10,170 nucleotides of DNA from Anaeromyxobacteraceae bacterium (GCA_027349605.1 DAIEMM010000027.1:1-10170), one strand, 5' to 3'; shown: positions 1 through 6,889, numbered from the stretch's first letter. Notes: generated by a model not told the origin, from the letters alone. Numbers and translations are program-made.

Positions 1-139
1 GGTGCTGGGAGCCCGGGCCGCGTCCACGGCCCGGGCGGTGCTGATCGGCTGGCTGCTGCTCATGCAGCCGCTCGGCTTCGACCAGACTCCCAGCGACCTC
101 TTCCTGGACTTCGCGAAGCACTACCGGGCGCGGCCGTAG
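1..139 (+). CDS. C-terminal end of an unidentified protein (5' end outside the window)
   Basis: An open frame with codons starting at base 2 runs from the left edge to a TAG at 137-139, giving 45 residues. Almost every codon ends in G or C, as in the clear genes of this window, which supports real coding. The visible part contains a short hydrophobic stretch (AVLIGWLLLMQPLGF), possibly a membrane segment or buried helix, followed by a polar tail (DFAKHYRARP). No family can be recognised from so little. The gene converges on the 61-residue exported peptide gene, with only 6 bases between the two stop codons and no hairpin-plus-T-run terminator visible. Confidence 0.6.
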   Translation, partial: VLGARAASTARAVLIGWLLLMQPLGFDQTPSDLFLDFAKHYRARP

Positions 140-145
140 GCCCCG

Positions 146-331
146 TCACCGGGTCGCGGGCGAGGTCTTCACCGCCGTCTGCTTCTCGGCCTTGGCGACG
201 CTCACCTGCTTCTTCGAGGCTCCGGACTTCTCGGTGGAGGCCGTGGTGGGTTTCGCCTCGGAGCAGGCGAAGGCGGGGGCCGCGAAGGCGACCACGGCGA
301 GTGCGGCGGCGATGCGAAGGGCGGTCTTCAT
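146..331 (-). CDS. Small exported protein, 61 residues, unknown function
   Basis: The peptide starts MKTALRIAAALAVV and has a textbook Sec signal: two early basic residues, a hydrophobic core at about residues 7-18, and an A-F-A cleavage site after residue 22. The mature part, about 39 residues, is rich in Lys, Ala, Thr and Ser and has almost no hydrophobic residues, so it is probably disordered and basic. A cysteine follows the cleavage site, but the preceding A-F-A is not a good lipobox, so signal peptidase I is the likelier route. The ATG at 331 is chosen because a strong AGGAGGT lies 4 bases upstream and the signal peptide begins exactly there; a longer in-frame extension upstream lacks both. 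The gene lies downstream of ogt on the same strand, 125 bases away, and could have its own promoter. No known family is recognised. Confidence 0.75.
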   Translation of the reverse strand: MKTALRIAAALAVVAFAAPAFACSEAKPTTASTEKSGASKKQVSVAKAEKQTAVKTSPATR

Positions 332-456
332 CGGAACCTCCTGGTGCGGGTGAGGAGGGAGCGATGTGGCGCGCGGCCGCTCTGCGCAACCGAATCGGGA
401 CCGGTTTCGGCGGGACTGCAAGTGAACGTTTGCGCTCGCGGCGGGCTGGCGGAGGT
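332..456. other. Intergenic region between ogt and the small exported protein
   Basis: This 125-base gap is the longest non-coding stretch in the window. It holds the Shine-Dalgarno site of the small peptide and an imperfect hairpin at 390-410 (arms CCGAA and TTCGG). The hairpin has no T-run after it on either strand, so it is at best a weak ogt-side terminator or leader structure. No convincing -35/-10 pair for the small gene could be found by eye. Confidence 0.4.
336..342 (-). promoter_or_regulatory. Strong Shine-Dalgarno site of the 61-residue exported peptide
   Basis: Read on the minus strand this is AGGAGGT, 4 bases before the ATG at 331. It fixes the start of the small exported protein and rejects the longer upstream extension of the frame. 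Confidence 0.8.
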
Positions 457-948
457 TCACCCGCGGCGTTGCGGCCGGAGCACCGGGCCGTGCGCCGCCT
501 CGTGCGCGAGCAGCCACTGCTTCACGTCGACGCCGCCGGCATAGCCTCCCAGCCGGCCGCCCGCCGCCACCACCCGGTGGCAGGGGACGAGGATGGCCAC
601 CGGGTTCTGGGCGTTGGCGCTGCCCACCGCCCGCGCCCCGCGCGACCCGAGCCGCTCGGCCAGTTCACCGTAGGTGATGGTCTCCCCCCAGGGGACGCCG
701 AGCAGCGCGTCCCAGACGATGCGCTGGTGCTCGGTGCCGTGCAGGTCGAGCAGGGGCAGGAGCGGCGGGCGGCCGGCGAAGTAGTCGGCGAGCGCCTGGA
801 GCCCGGCCTCCAGGTTCTGCCGGGTCCTCCTGCCGATGGGCGGGCGGACCCCGTCCCGGCCGCCGAAGCGGACGCTGCAGACCCCGTCGTCGGTGGCCTC
901 GATGGAGAGGGTGCCGACCGGCGAGCGGTAGCGGGCGAGGGCGGTCAT
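457..948 (-). CDS. ogt: Methylated-DNA--[protein]-cysteine S-methyltransferase (Ogt/AGT type)
   Basis: This is a suicidal repair protein that moves the alkyl group from O6-alkylguanine (and O4-alkylthymine) to its own cysteine, acting directly on DNA in the cytoplasm. The 163 residues have the expected two-part layout. The N-terminal ribonuclease-H-like domain (about 1-75) is followed by the DNA-binding and catalytic domain. The latter carries HQRIVWDAL at about 74-82, the helix-turn-helix with GETITYGELA at 88-97, the arginine finger in RAVG (R106), the N-P of AQNPVAIL, and the active-site motif PCHRV at 122-126 with C123 as acceptor. Length fits stand-alone Ogt; there is no Ada regulatory domain. 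The ATG at 948 lies 12 bases after the stop of the alpha/beta hydrolase gene and has no clear Shine-Dalgarno, so translation is probably coupled to that gene in one operon. The assignment is firm; the exact symbol (ogt or adaB-like) is by family. Confidence 0.95.
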   Translation of the reverse strand: MTALARYRSPVGTLSIEATDDGVCSVRFGGRDGVRPPIGRRTRQNLEAGLQALADYFAGRPPLLPLLDLHGTEHQRIVWDALLGVPWGETITYGELAERLGSRGARAVGSANAQNPVAILVPCHRVVAAGGRLGGYAGGVDVKQWLLAHEAAHGPVLRPQRRG

Positions 949-960
949 GGGAGGTCGAGT

Positions 961-1767
961 CTAGAGCATCAGGAACTTCCACACCTCGCCCCAGAGGGGA
1001 TCTCCGGGGCGGTACCGGAGGGTGTTGTGGGACGCCTCCGGCTCCTCCCAGAGCCGCTTCGGTCCCGGGTAGGCCTCGAAGAGGGCGCGGGCGAGGTCGG
1101 GAGGGGCGACCTCGTCCCGGCCGGCCAGGAGGAACGCCACCTTGCCTCCGTAGCGGGGGAGCGCCAGGTCGGCGCGGAAGGCGTCCCGGACCAGGGAGGA
1201 GGGGACGACGGCGTAGTGGCGGCGAGCCAGCGAGGTCACGCTCGCGACGGGAGTGATGAGGAGCAGGCCCGCCACCCCGGGCCGGGCCGCGGCTGCAAGG
1301 GCCGCCGCGGCGCTTCCGAGCGACTCGCCCACCAGGAACACGGGGAGCTCCGTGCCGGCGGAATCGATCGCCCCGATCGTCGCGGCGACCAGGGACTCCT
1401 CGGACGGCGAGCCCGGGCGCGGGCCGTAGCCCGGGTACTCGAGGAGGAGGAACTCGACGCGCGGGAGTCCGGGGCCCTGCAGCACGTCCCGCAGGTAGGT
1501 GCGCTCGAGCGCCGAGGCGGCGTTCCCGTGGAGCACGATGGCCCGGGCCGCGGGGGCGCCGCCGGGATGGGGTGCGCGCCAGCCGAGGAACGCGCCGGAC
1601 CGGTCGAGCCACGGCTCGAGGCCGAGCTGGCGAGCGGGGCCGGCGGCGGCGCCGAGGTCGTAACGCGCCGGGAAGAAGAGGAGGCGGCGCTGCGCGAGGA
1701 AGGCGACGGCGACGACCGCCAGGAGCGCGAGAGCGACGACCCCGGCGATGCGGAGGAGGGAGAGCAC
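961..1767 (-). CDS. Membrane-anchored alpha/beta hydrolase (serine hydrolase, Bem46/ABHD13-like)
   Basis: The protein has 268 residues. An N-terminal hydrophobic helix (about 5-25) is followed by QRRLLFFPARYD, the typical entry to the Bem46/ABHD13-like hydrolases, so the catalytic domain is tethered to the inner membrane. Visible catalytic parts are the oxyanion-hole motif HGN (80-82), the nucleophile elbow GESLG (147-151, Ser149), Asp218 in LLAGRDEV and His247 in EASHNTL. The triad is complete, so it should be an active esterase, lipase or peptidase-like enzyme; the substrate cannot be told. A GTG start at 1767 is chosen because it lies just before the membrane helix and no in-frame ATG or GTG is close upstream. 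The upstream extension of the frame runs antisense through the divergent HNH gene and is not real. There is no Shine-Dalgarno, but a TACAAT hexamer sits exactly 6 bases upstream, so the mRNA may be leaderless. The gene is followed by ogt. Confidence 0.85.
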   Translation of the reverse strand: MLSLLRIAGVVALALLAVVAVAFLAQRRLLFFPARYDLGAAAGPARQLGLEPWLDRSGAFLGWRAPHPGGAPAARAIVLHGNAASALERTYLRDVLQGPGLPRVEFLLLEYPGYGPRPGSPSEESLVAATIGAIDSAGTELPVFLVGESLGSAAAALAAAARPGVAGLLLITPVASVTSLARRHYAVVPSSLVRDAFRADLALPRYGGKVAFLLAGRDEVAPPDLARALFEAYPGPKRLWEEPEASHNTLRYRPGDPLWGEVWKFLML

Positions 1768-1773
1768 TTCGTC

Positions 1774-1779
1774 ATTGTA
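1774..1779 (-). promoter_or_regulatory. Putative -10 element (TACAAT) of the alpha/beta hydrolase, leaderless
   Basis: Read on the minus strand the hexamer is TACAAT (5 of 6 matches to TATAAT), in otherwise very GC-rich DNA. Its last base is 6 bases before the GTG start at 1767, so transcription would begin at or next to the start codon. No good -35 hexamer is visible. This is inferred from sequence only. Confidence 0.5.
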
Positions 1780-1806
1780 GGCGGCGGATTTGTCGGGGTC
1801 GCGTGC

Positions 1807-1812
1807 GACACT
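1807..1812 (+). promoter_or_regulatory. Putative -10 element (GACACT) of the HNH gene, leaderless
   Basis: GACACT lies exactly 6 bases before the ATG at 1819, and there is no Shine-Dalgarno in between. The hexamer matches TATAAT at only 3 of 6 positions, so on its own it is weak. It gains support from the same 6-base spacing at the hydrolase and rnj genes. Confidence 0.3.
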
Positions 1813-1818
1813 GAACGC

Positions 1819-2841
1819 ATGAGCAACGCACGCGATCTCACCATCCGCCTCGCCGAGCTTCTCTCCCGGGAGCAGGACGCCATGGCCGAGTTTCTCGTGG
1901 CCCTCGCGGACTTCGACCGGAAGCGGGCGTGGGCGGAGCTCGGCCATTCGAGTCTCTTCTGGTTCCTCCACCGCGAGCTCAGACTCTCCAAGGGGGCGGC
2001 TCACTACCGGAAGGTGGCAGCGGAGCTGATCCAGAAGCATTCGGAGCTCGTGGCGCCCCTACGCGATGGGCGCCTGTGCCTCTCGACCGTTGTCGAGCTG
2101 GAGAAGGTGATCGAGCCCGGCAACCTGGCCGAGCTCCTTCCTCGATTCTTCCACCTCTCGCGGCGAGAGGCAGCGGAGGTTGCGGCCGCGATCCGGCCGG
2201 TCGTGCGGCCGCCGATGCGCGACGTCGTGACGGTGGTCGCCACGCCGTGTCCTTCCACGACATCGGTGGATGCGGACTGCGACAATCCTGTCGTGGTTCA
2301 ACCACATGAACCACTCCTTGGGGTCGGCTCGCCGGCGGCATCCGCGGTTGTCCCCCTCACCGAGAACCTTCGGCGGATCCACGTCACCGTGGCGAAGCGC
2401 TTCCTCGCCAAGCTCGACGCCGCTCGCGACGCGCTCTCCCATTCGCATCCGGGCGCGACGAACGAGTCCATCCTCGAGGCCGGCCTCGATCTCCTCCTCG
2501 CCCGGCATCGCAAGCGCCGCGGCATCGGGGCGAGGCCGGCACGGAACGGGCGGGGCACGGCGCCGGGCCGAATTCCCGCCGAGGTGAAGCGCGAGGTCTG
2601 GGCCCGGGACGGGGGATGCTGCCGGTGGCCCCTCGACGGCGGCGGCGTGTGCGGATCGACCTTGCGGCTGGAGTTCGACCACGTCGTGCCGCGAGGACGG
2701 GGCGGGCCCTCGGAGGCGGCGAACGTGCGGCTGCTCTGCCGTTTTCACAATCAGTTGACGGCGCGCCAGGTTTACGGCGGCGACCTCATGGACCGCTTCA
2801 CGCGGGAGGTCCCGCGCGTCTCCGAGCCCTCCGCCGCGTGA
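1819..2841 (+). CDS. HNH endonuclease-type protein with N-terminal helical domain
   Basis: The protein has 340 residues. Residues 1-130 are a mostly helical domain (for example AELLSREQDAMAEFLVALADF) of the kind placed before HNH nucleases in many myxobacterial and actinobacterial proteins. A variable, probably disordered linker follows (about 132-180), then a second helical segment (about 184-230) and a basic stretch (RKRRGIGARPARNGRG). The C-terminal HNH fold spans about 253-322: cysteines at 267, 268 and 278 that may help bind a metal, D287-H288 in LEFDHVVPRGRGG (the general-base histidine), N302 in AANVRLL, and H310 in CRFHNQL. The catalytic residues are intact, so a metal-dependent DNA nickase or nuclease is expected; target and role are unknown. 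The ATG at 1819 is chosen because the coding pattern begins there and the divergent hydrolase starts 51 bases away. Codon third positions, especially in the linker, are less GC-rich than in neighbouring genes, which may mean acquisition or weak constraint. No partner methylase or toxin-antitoxin gene is adjacent. Confidence 0.85.
   Translation: MSNARDLTIRLAELLSREQDAMAEFLVALADFDRKRAWAELGHSSLFWFLHRELRLSKGAAHYRKVAAELIQKHSELVAPLRDGRLCLSTVVELEKVIEPGNLAELLPRFFHLSRREAAEVAAAIRPVVRPPMRDVVTVVATPCPSTTSVDADCDNPVVVQPHEPLLGVGSPAASAVVPLTENLRRIHVTVAKRFLAKLDAARDALSHSHPGATNESILEAGLDLLLARHRKRRGIGARPARNGRGTAPGRIPAEVKREVWARDGGCCRWPLDGGGVCGSTLRLEFDHVVPRGRGGPSEAANVRLLCRFHNQLTARQVYGGDLMDRFTREVPRVSEPSAA
2254..2314 (+). 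repeat. Cluster of three small inverted repeats inside the HNH gene linker
   Basis: Three adjacent hairpin-capable elements are visible. The first pairs TCCAC (2254-2258) with GTGGA (2266-2270). The second pairs CGACA (2280-2284) with TGTCG (2289-2293) around a 4-base loop. The third pairs GTGGTTCA (2293-2300) with TGAACCAC (2307-2314) around a 6-base loop. AACCAC also occurs twice (2300-2305 and 2309-2314), so GTGGTT can pair with either copy. They lie in the least GC-rich, least conserved part of the gene, the inter-domain linker. Confidence 0.45.
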
Positions 2842-2850
2842 AAGGAGGCC

Positions 2851-5160
2851 TCACCCCCGTCGCAGGAACTTCGCGATCACCCGCTTCTCGCCCACGCCCG
2901 GAAAGGCCACCGTCACCTTCGCGTCCGGCCCGACCCCGTCGCAGGCGCGCACGAGGCCCTCCCCCAGGCTGGGATGCGTCACCCTGTCCCCCCTCGTGAA
3001 CGGCGCCCTGCCCGCCTCCGGGCGCTGGTCGAAGGAGTAATCGACCGAACGCTGGTCGTACTCGATGACCGGCTCCCCCGGCAGGGCACCGGGGTGGCGG
3101 CGCACCACGGGCGCCGTCGGGGTGGGTCGGGGCGGCGGCCGGGAGGGAAGCCCGAAGAGCTCGGGGGGCAGGTCGCCCAGGAACCGGGAGGGCTCCCGCT
3201 CCCGCCAGCGCGGTCCCGCCTCGCCGTAGGCCATGCGCCGGCGCGCCAGCGAGAGCACGAGGCGCGATCGGGCCCGGGTCATGCCGACGTAGCAGAGGCG
3301 CCGCTCCTCGTCGAGCTCGGCCGAGCGCTCCCCGTCCCCGGGGTCGTCGCGCCGCCAGGGGCGCTCGTACGGCAGCATCCCCTCCTCCATCCCGCACAGG
3401 AACACCGCGTCGAACTCGAGCCCCTTCGCGGCATGGAGCGTCATGAGCGCCACCCGCCCCTCCGGCGTGGGCCCGTCGGCGTCGCCGATGAGGGCGATCT
3501 GCTCGAGGAAGCGCGCCAGCGGCGGAGGGACCGGCTCGTCGGGGTCGCGGGGCGGGCGCTCGGCGGCCCGCGCCTCGTCGAACTCGCGCGCCGCGGCCAC
3601 CAGCTCGAGCAGGTTCTCGGCCTTGTCGGCGGCCTCGTCCGTCCCCTCGGCCCGGAGCCTCTCCATCAATCCACTGCGGGTGACGGCCTCCTGCACCGCC
3701 ACGCCGGCCTCCAGGCTGGCGACGTCGCGGTGGAGCCCGGCCACCACCTCGTGGAACTCTCCCAGGTTGCGCCGGGCCGCGGCCTTGAGGTCCTCGATCT
3801 CGTCGCGCCGCCCCACCGCCTCGAAGAGGGTGAGCCCCTCCGCGGCGGCGAAGGCCTGCAGCCGCTCGAGCGTCTTCTCCCCGATGCCCCGGGCCGGCCG
3901 GTTCACCACGCGCAGGAAGTCGAGGTCGGAGGCGGGGTTGAGCGCGAGGCGCAGCCAGGCCGCCGCGTCGCGCACCTCGGCCCGCTCGTAGAAGCTCGTG
4001 CCGCGGACGATCACGTAGGGGACCCGCGACGCCCGCAGCGCAGCCTCCACCGGGCGCGACTGCGCGTTCACGCGGTAGAGGACCGCGATCTCGTCGCCGC
4101 GGGTGCCCCGGTGGCGCTCGGCCTCCACCGCGGAGGCGATCCGCTGGGCCTCCTCGTGCTCGTCCTGGGCCACCAGCAGCGCGAGCGGCGCGCCGGCCTC
4201 GCGGGTGGTCCAGAGCTTCTTCTCGCGGCGGCGCGACGCCCGGGAGATGACGGCGTGGGCCGCCGCCAGCACGTTGGCCGTGGAGCGGTAGTTCTGCTCC
4301 AGCTTGACGACCCGCGTGCCGGGGAAGTCCTGGTCGAAGTCGAGGATGTTCCCCACGTCGGCGCCGCGCCAGCGGTAGATGGCCTGGTCGTCGTCGCCCA
4401 CCACGCAGACGTTCCGCCGCTCCCCGCAGAGGAGCCGCAGCAGCCGGTACTGGGCGGGGTTCGTGTCCTGGAACTCGTCGACGAGGACGTGGCGGAAACG
4501 GGTCGACCAGCGGGCCCGCAGCTCCGCGTCGGCCTCGAGCAGCTGTGCCGGGCGCAGGAGCAGGTCGCCGAAGTCGACGGCGCCCGCCCGGGCCAGCGCC
4601 TTCTCGTAGCGGCGCCAGACCTCCAGGCTCCGCTCGGTCTCCACGTCGTGGTCCTCGAAGCGCACCGAGGACGGCGAATGGCCCAGGTTCTTCCAGCGGT
4701 CGATCCGGGAGAGCACGTCGCGGGGCCCGAAGCGGCCGTCGTCGGAGATGCCCATGTCGCCGAGGATGCGCTTCACCAGCCGCTTCTGGTCGTCGTCGTC
4801 GTAGATGGCGAAGGAGGGCGGCAACCCCGCCCGCGCCGCCTCCCGCCGCAGGAACCTCGCGCCGAAGGCGTGGAAGGTCTGCACCCAGGCGTCGGCCCCC
4901 TCGAGCCCGAGCAGGTCGGCGAGCCGTTCGCGCATCTCCCCGGCCGCCTTGTTGGTGAAGGTCACCGCGAGCACGTGCCAGGGGGCGACGCCCCGCTCCC
5001 GGACCAGGTGGGCGATGCGGTGAACGATGACGCGGGTCTTGCCGGAGCCGGCCCCGGCGAGGACGAGCAGGGGGCCGTCCCCGTGCAGGACGGCCTCGCG
5101 CTGGGCTTCGTTGAGGGGGTCGAGGATGGCGTCCGGGAGGCTCACGGCGGCGGGCAACAT
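2851..5160 (-). CDS. pcrA: ATP-dependent DNA helicase of the PcrA/UvrD family (superfamily 1A)
   Basis: This is a 3'-5' DNA helicase and translocase that acts in nucleotide excision repair, replication restart and removal of stalled RNA polymerase or RecA filaments. All SF1A motifs are visible in its 769 residues: Q-motif region LNEAQREAV (16-24), Walker A AGAGSGKT (35-42), Ia VTFTNKAAGEM, Walker B VDEFQD (227-232), III GDDDQAIYRWRGA (255-267), IV EQNYRST (288-294), V TLHAAKGLEFD (574-584) and VI YVGMTRAR (624-631). After a Pro/Arg-rich linker (about 672-700) comes a Tudor-like C-terminal domain (about 721-767, GDRVTHPSLGEGLV to VAFPGVGEKRVIAKF), known in PcrA/UvrD to contact RNA polymerase. 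Length is normal. The ATG at 5160 is used; a GTG at 5145 is a real alternative because neither has a Shine-Dalgarno and TATGTT (minus strand, 5161-5156) could be a -10 element for the shorter form. The longer upstream frame is antisense to rnj. It converges on the HNH gene and diverges from rnj. Confidence 0.95.
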   Translation of the reverse strand: MLPAAVSLPDAILDPLNEAQREAVLHGDGPLLVLAGAGSGKTRVIVHRIAHLVRERGVAPWHVLAVTFTNKAAGEMRERLADLLGLEGADAWVQTFHAFGARFLRREAARAGLPPSFAIYDDDDQKRLVKRILGDMGISDDGRFGPRDVLSRIDRWKNLGHSPSSVRFEDHDVETERSLEVWRRYEKALARAGAVDFGDLLLRPAQLLEADAELRARWSTRFRHVLVDEFQDTNPAQYRLLRLLCGERRNVCVVGDDDQAIYRWRGADVGNILDFDQDFPGTRVVKLEQNYRSTANVLAAAHAVISRASRRREKKLWTTREAGAPLALLVAQDEHEEAQRIASAVEAERHRGTRGDEIAVLYRVNAQSRPVEAALRASRVPYVIVRGTSFYERAEVRDAAAWLRLALNPASDLDFLRVVNRPARGIGEKTLERLQAFAAAEGLTLFEAVGRRDEIEDLKAAARRNLGEFHEVVAGLHRDVASLEAGVAVQEAVTRSGLMERLRAEGTDEAADKAENLLELVAAAREFDEARAAERPPRDPDEPVPPPLARFLEQIALIGDADGPTPEGRVALMTLHAAKGLEFDAVFLCGMEEGMLPYERPWRRDDPGDGERSAELDEERRLCYVGMTRARSRLVLSLARRRMAYGEAGPRWREREPSRFLGDLPPELFGLPSRPPPRPTPTAPVVRRHPGALPGEPVIEYDQRSVDYSFDQRPEAGRAPFTRGDRVTHPSLGEGLVRACDGVGPDAKVTVAFPGVGEKRVIAKFLRRG

Positions 5161-5205
5161 ACCCCAGGACCAACCCGGGGGCTCGCGCCGCGCCCGGGCC
5201 CCCCG

Positions 5206-5211
5206 TAGATT
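5206..5211 (+). promoter_or_regulatory. Putative -10 element (TAGATT) of rnj, leaderless
   Basis: TAGATT (4 of 6 matches to TATAAT) stands out in a GC-only surrounding and ends exactly 6 bases before the ATG at 5218. There is no Shine-Dalgarno, so transcription probably starts at the start codon. No recognisable -35 hexamer is present at 16-18 bases upstream. Confidence 0.45.
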
Positions 5212-5217
5212 GCACGG

Positions 5218-6870
5218 ATGGCCTCCCCGGTTCGCATCGCGGCGCTGGGCGGACTCGGCGAGATCGGCATGAACTGCCTGGCGATCGAGAGCGAGGACCG
5301 GATCGCCGTGGTCGACTGCGGGCTGCTCTTCCCGGCCGAGCCCTTCGGGGTCGAGGCCATCTCCCCCGACCTCTCCTGGCTGCGGGAGCGCCGCGACCGC
5401 GTGGGCGCGGTCCTCCTCACCCACGGTCACGAGGACCACCTGGGGGCGCTGCCGCTCCTGCTGCGCGACGTGCCGGTGCCGGTCTACGGACCGCGGCTGG
5501 CGCTCGCGCTGCTCCGGCCCCGGCTCGAGGAGGCGGGCGTGCGCGCCGACCTCCGCGAGGTGCGCGCCGGCGACGTGGTCCGCCCCGGCGACGGCTCCCC
5601 CTTCGCCGCGGAGTTCGTCGCGGTGGCCCACTCCATCCCCGACGCCTGCGCGCTGGCGATCGGCACGCCCCAGGGCGTCGTCTACCACTCCGGCGACTTC
5701 AAGATCGACGAGGCGCCGCTCGACGGGCGGCGCACCGACCTCGCCCGCATCGAGGCCCTGGGGCGCGAGGGCGTGCGCCTCCTCCTTTCCGACTCCACCA
5801 ACGCCGACCGGCCGGGAAGCTCCCTGTCCGAGTCGGAGGTGGGGCCGGCGCTGCGCGGCGCCATGGAGGGAGCTCCGGGCCGGATCTGGGTGGCCTGCTT
5901 CTCCTCCCACCTGCACCGCATCCAGCAGGTGGCCGACGTGGCGCGCGCCTTCGGACGGCGGCTCGTCCCGGTGGGGCGCTCGATGGAGGAGAACGTCCGG
6001 CTGGGCCTGGAGATGGGCTACCTGAGGCTCGTTCCCGGCCAGCTCGCGACGGCGGAGGAGGCGCGCGACCTCCGGCCGCGGGAGACGTGCGTGGTGGTCA
6101 CCGGCACGCAGGGGGAGCCGCGGAGCGCGCTCGGACGCGCCGCCCGCGGAGCGCTCGCCGGGCTTCCGGTGCGCCCCGGCGACCGGGTGCTCCTCTCCTC
6201 CCGCTTCATCCCGGGCAACGAGGTGGCCATCGGCCGCACGGTGGACGGGCTCGTGGCCCGCGGGGCCGAGGTGCTCTGGGAGGACTTCCGGGCGCTGCAC
6301 GCCTCCGGGCACGCACAGGAGGAGGAGCAGCGGCGGCTCCTGCGCCTGTGCCGCCCCGGTCACTTCCTCCCCATCCACGGGGAGCTGCGCCACCTCTCCC
6401 GCCACGCCGCCCACGCCGCCGCCGAGGGGCTCGGCGCCGACCGGAGGCACGTGCTCGTGGACGGCGAGGTGCTCGAGCTCTCCGACGCCGGGGTGGCCCG
6501 CCTCCCCGACCGCCTCCCGTCCGGGCGGGTCCACCTGTCGCGCGACGCCGGCTTCGCCGTCGTCTCCGAGGACGTGGTACGAGATCGGCGCGGGCTCGCC
6601 GAGCTGGGAATCGTGCTGGTGGCGGTGGTGGTCGGCCGGTCGACGCGGGAACCGGTGCGGCCTCCGGAGATCCGGGGACGCGGCGCGGCGGGGCTCGCGG
6701 GGCGCGAGGCGGAGGTGGCCTTCGAGGTGTCGCGGGCGCTCCTCGCGCTGCCGGCGGCGGAGCGGGACCTGGCGGCCCTGGAGCGGGAGGCCGGGCTCGC
6801 GGTGCGGCGCTGGTTCCGGCGCGAGGCCGGCAGGCGCCCGGCGGTCCAGGTGGTGGTCCTGGAGGTCTGA
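5218..6870 (+). CDS. rnj: Ribonuclease J (metallo-beta-lactamase/beta-CASP nuclease)
   Basis: RNase J is a cytoplasmic zinc nuclease with 5'-3' exonuclease and endonuclease activity in mRNA decay and rRNA 5'-end maturation. The 550 residues begin with the family hallmark LGGLGEIGMN (10-19). The metallo-beta-lactamase core shows the HxHxDH motif (H69, H71, D73, H74 in THGHEDHLGALP), H138 in AHSIPDA and D160 in HSGDFKID. The beta-CASP part shows SDSTNADRPG (191-200), CFSSHLHRIQQ (227-237), TGTQGEP (295-301), the ASGHA histidine H365 and PIHGE (386-389, H387). A C-terminal domain (about 430-550) completes the usual size, although its sequence is more divergent and Arg/Ala-rich. All metal ligands are present, so it should be active. 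The ATG at 5218 matches the family's N-terminus. It is divergent from pcrA, with 57 bases between starts, and is followed by yajQ after 34 bases. Confidence 0.95.
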   Translation: MASPVRIAALGGLGEIGMNCLAIESEDRIAVVDCGLLFPAEPFGVEAISPDLSWLRERRDRVGAVLLTHGHEDHLGALPLLLRDVPVPVYGPRLALALLRPRLEEAGVRADLREVRAGDVVRPGDGSPFAAEFVAVAHSIPDACALAIGTPQGVVYHSGDFKIDEAPLDGRRTDLARIEALGREGVRLLLSDSTNADRPGSSLSESEVGPALRGAMEGAPGRIWVACFSSHLHRIQQVADVARAFGRRLVPVGRSMEENVRLGLEMGYLRLVPGQLATAEEARDLRPRETCVVVTGTQGEPRSALGRAARGALAGLPVRPGDRVLLSSRFIPGNEVAIGRTVDGLVARGAEVLWEDFRALHASGHAQEEEQRRLLRLCRPGHFLPIHGELRHLSRHAAHAAAEGLGADRRHVLVDGEVLELSDAGVARLPDRLPSGRVHLSRDAGFAVVSEDVVRDRRGLAELGIVLVAVVVGRSTREPVRPPEIRGRGAAGLAGREAEVAFEVSRALLALPAAERDLAALEREAGLAVRRWFRREAGRRPAVQVVVLEV

Positions 6871-6874
6871 GAAG

Positions 6875-6889
6875 CGGCGCGACGCGCCG
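6875..6889 (+). repeat. Perfect inverted repeat between rnj and yajQ
   Basis: CGGCGC (6875-6880) and GCGCCG (6884-6889) flank a GAC loop, giving a 6-base-pair all-GC hairpin 4 bases after the rnj stop. Its 3' arm touches the GGGAGGT ribosome site of yajQ (6889-6895). There is no T-run, so it is not a standard terminator. It could stabilise the rnj 3' end or limit access to the yajQ ribosome site. Confidence 0.45.

Noticed and set aside
390..410. Hairpin after ogt as an intrinsic terminator
   Set aside because: The pairing is imperfect and no T-run follows on either strand.
301..1818. Extension of the HNH frame upstream to 301, to give an 846-residue protein
   Set aside because: This part is antisense to ogt and the alpha/beta hydrolase, both of which have complete active sites. 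The coding signal for the HNH protein begins at 1819.
1768..2040. Longer start for the alpha/beta hydrolase
   Set aside because: The extension is antisense to the HNH gene and has no signal or domain; the GTG at 1767 is placed directly before the membrane helix.
2974..5208. A 744-codon plus-strand frame opposite pcrA
   Set aside because: No domain is visible and the composition is typical of a GC shadow frame; the pcrA helicase motifs on the minus strand are unmistakable.
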